A DNA stretch of 6,902 nucleotides from an uncultured Ruminococcus sp. (GTDB taxonomy: Bacteria > Bacillota > Clostridia > Oscillospirales > Ruminococcaceae): positions 1 through 6,902 of the forward strand of contig CAMWWG010000050.1 of assembly GCA_947177935.1 (NCBI GenBank). Direction: 5' to 3'. The translations under genes and the position numbers were made by a program. The notes below the pieces were generated by a model. It was not told where the DNA came from, did no database searches, and saw nothing but the letters and a program-made list of their open reading frames with translations. Below are positions 6,372 to 6,902 of the stretch, in pieces (position 1 is the first letter of the stretch; every line of letters starts with the position of its first letter).

Positions 6372-6389
6372 ATGTTCCATGTGGAACAT
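6372..6389. other. parS: parS-like site 2 (one central mismatch)
   Basis: ATGTTCCATGTGGAACAT repeats the 18-bp palindrome found at 5688-5705 with a single change, C to T at 6380, so the centre is CATGTG where site 1 has CACGTG. Fifteen of the 16 parS core bases are kept. It lies 15 bases after the LRR stop, between convergent genes. It could also form a 7-bp hairpin with a 4-base loop followed by TTTT, so a role as a weak terminator cannot be excluded. Confidence 0.6.
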
Positions 6390-6408
6390 TTTCCGGCATA
6401 ATTAACTG

Positions 6409-6849
6409 TTAAATGCAGTAGTCACCGCCTGGAATATGCGCATGATTATGCTCCAGAATATTCCGGATTGTGATGCTGTCCAGATATTCACAAACCGTTC
6501 TATGCAGTCCTTCCCAGATGTACAGCACGGCACATTCCCCTGCACGGGAGCAAGTGTTCTCAGGATATTCCAAACAAGAAACCGGCGCAAGGTTGCCTTC
6601 TGTTGCCCGCAGAATCTCCCCGACAGTCAGCACGTCCGCAGATTTCGCCAGTGTATAGCCACCACGGTTGCCCCGACTTGTCCGGAGCAGACCGCTTTTG
6701 CTAAGCAGCGGCACAATCTGTTCCAGGTATTTTTTAGAAATTTCCTGCCGTTCGGCGATCTCCTTCAGTGAAATATAACCATCATCCTGATGTTCAGCCA
6801 GATCCAATGCCATTCTTAACGCATATCTGCCTTTGGTTGAAATTTTCAT
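6409..6849 (-). CDS. Rrf2/IscR-family transcriptional regulator
   Basis: A 146-residue winged-helix regulator. The N-terminus MKISTKGRYALRMALDLA is typical of Rrf2 proteins; the helix-turn-helix lies at about 26-49 (ISLKEIAERQEISKKYLEQI) and the wing at 59-69 (RGNRGGYTLAK). Three cysteines, C92, C100 and C106, occupy the cluster-binding loop used by IscR for a 2Fe-2S cluster, although the first gap is 7 residues where E. coli IscR has 5. It probably senses Fe-S or redox status. AAGGAG (complement of 6857-6862) supports the ATG at 6849. No iscS or iscU lies in the downstream direction, where the gene converges with the LRR gene, so targets are unknown. CymR-like cysteine control is the alternative but is less likely given the cysteines. 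Confidence 0.88.
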   Translation of the reverse strand: MKISTKGRYALRMALDLAEHQDDGYISLKEIAERQEISKKYLEQIVPLLSKSGLLRTSRGNRGGYTLAKSADVLTVGEILRATEGNLAPVSCLEYPENTCSRAGECAVLYIWEGLHRTVCEYLDSITIRNILEHNHAHIPGGDYCI

Positions 6850-6902
6850 AGATAAACTCCTTTTTCATTAATTTTAATAGTTTTCATCATGATGTTATTT
6901 AC

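Noticed and set aside
6372..6389. Second palindrome as an ordinary intrinsic terminator only
   Set aside because: The stem is short and the following T tract is only four bases; near identity to the perfect parS at 5688-5705 is better explained by shared binding function, though a minor terminator role remains possible.
5688..6389. The palindrome pair as terminal inverted repeats of a mobile element carrying the LRR gene
   Set aside because: Each copy is itself a palindrome, no transposase is present, and no flanking target duplication is seen.

Overview
The window looks like chromosomal DNA of a spore-forming, low-to-moderate-GC Firmicute, most likely a clostridial lineage such as Ruminococcaceae/Oscillospiraceae. 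The grounds are strong AGGAGG-type ribosome binding sites, a TTG start, the sporulation genes yabP and yabQ, and a BspA-type leucine-rich-repeat protein. The family-level placement is inference.

Layout: (1) Positions 1-3901, + strand: a compact operon of a YtrA-type GntR repressor, an ABC ATPase and an 827-residue ABC-2-like permease with a very large extracytoplasmic C-terminal domain. The genes overlap at both junctions. An imperfect palindrome at 14-34 is a good candidate autoregulatory operator, and a 12-bp-stem terminator closes the operon. (2) Positions 3917-5547, - strand: the conserved block yabP-yabQ-divIC-yabR (spore cortex/coat genes, a cell-division protein and an S1 RNA-binding protein), convergent with the ABC operon. 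A sigma-E-like promoter precedes yabP, and a good sigma-A-like promoter lies inside the 3' end of yabQ, just ahead of divIC. (3) Positions 5548-6408: a small cytoplasmic LRR_5 protein gene (TTG start) with its own extended -10 promoter. It is bracketed by two near-identical 18-bp palindromes. The first contains a perfect match to the chromosomal parS consensus (TGTTCCACGTGGAACA); the second differs by one base in the centre. (4) Positions 6409-6849, - strand: an Rrf2/IscR-type regulator with three cysteines suited to an Fe-S cluster, convergent with the LRR gene.

How it fits together: the ABC module resembles ligand- or envelope-stress-responsive GntR-ABC operons of the YtrA type. The yab block combines a mother-cell sporulation unit with a vegetative division gene, and two promoters of different sigma class would let divIC-yabR be expressed without sporulation. 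In Bacillus subtilis the yabPQ-divIC-yabR block lies close to oriC, where parS sites cluster, so a parS pair beside this block suggests the window is origin-proximal. I see no mobile element, CRISPR array, tRNA or rRNA. All promoter, operator and parS calls come from reading sequence patterns and were not computed.
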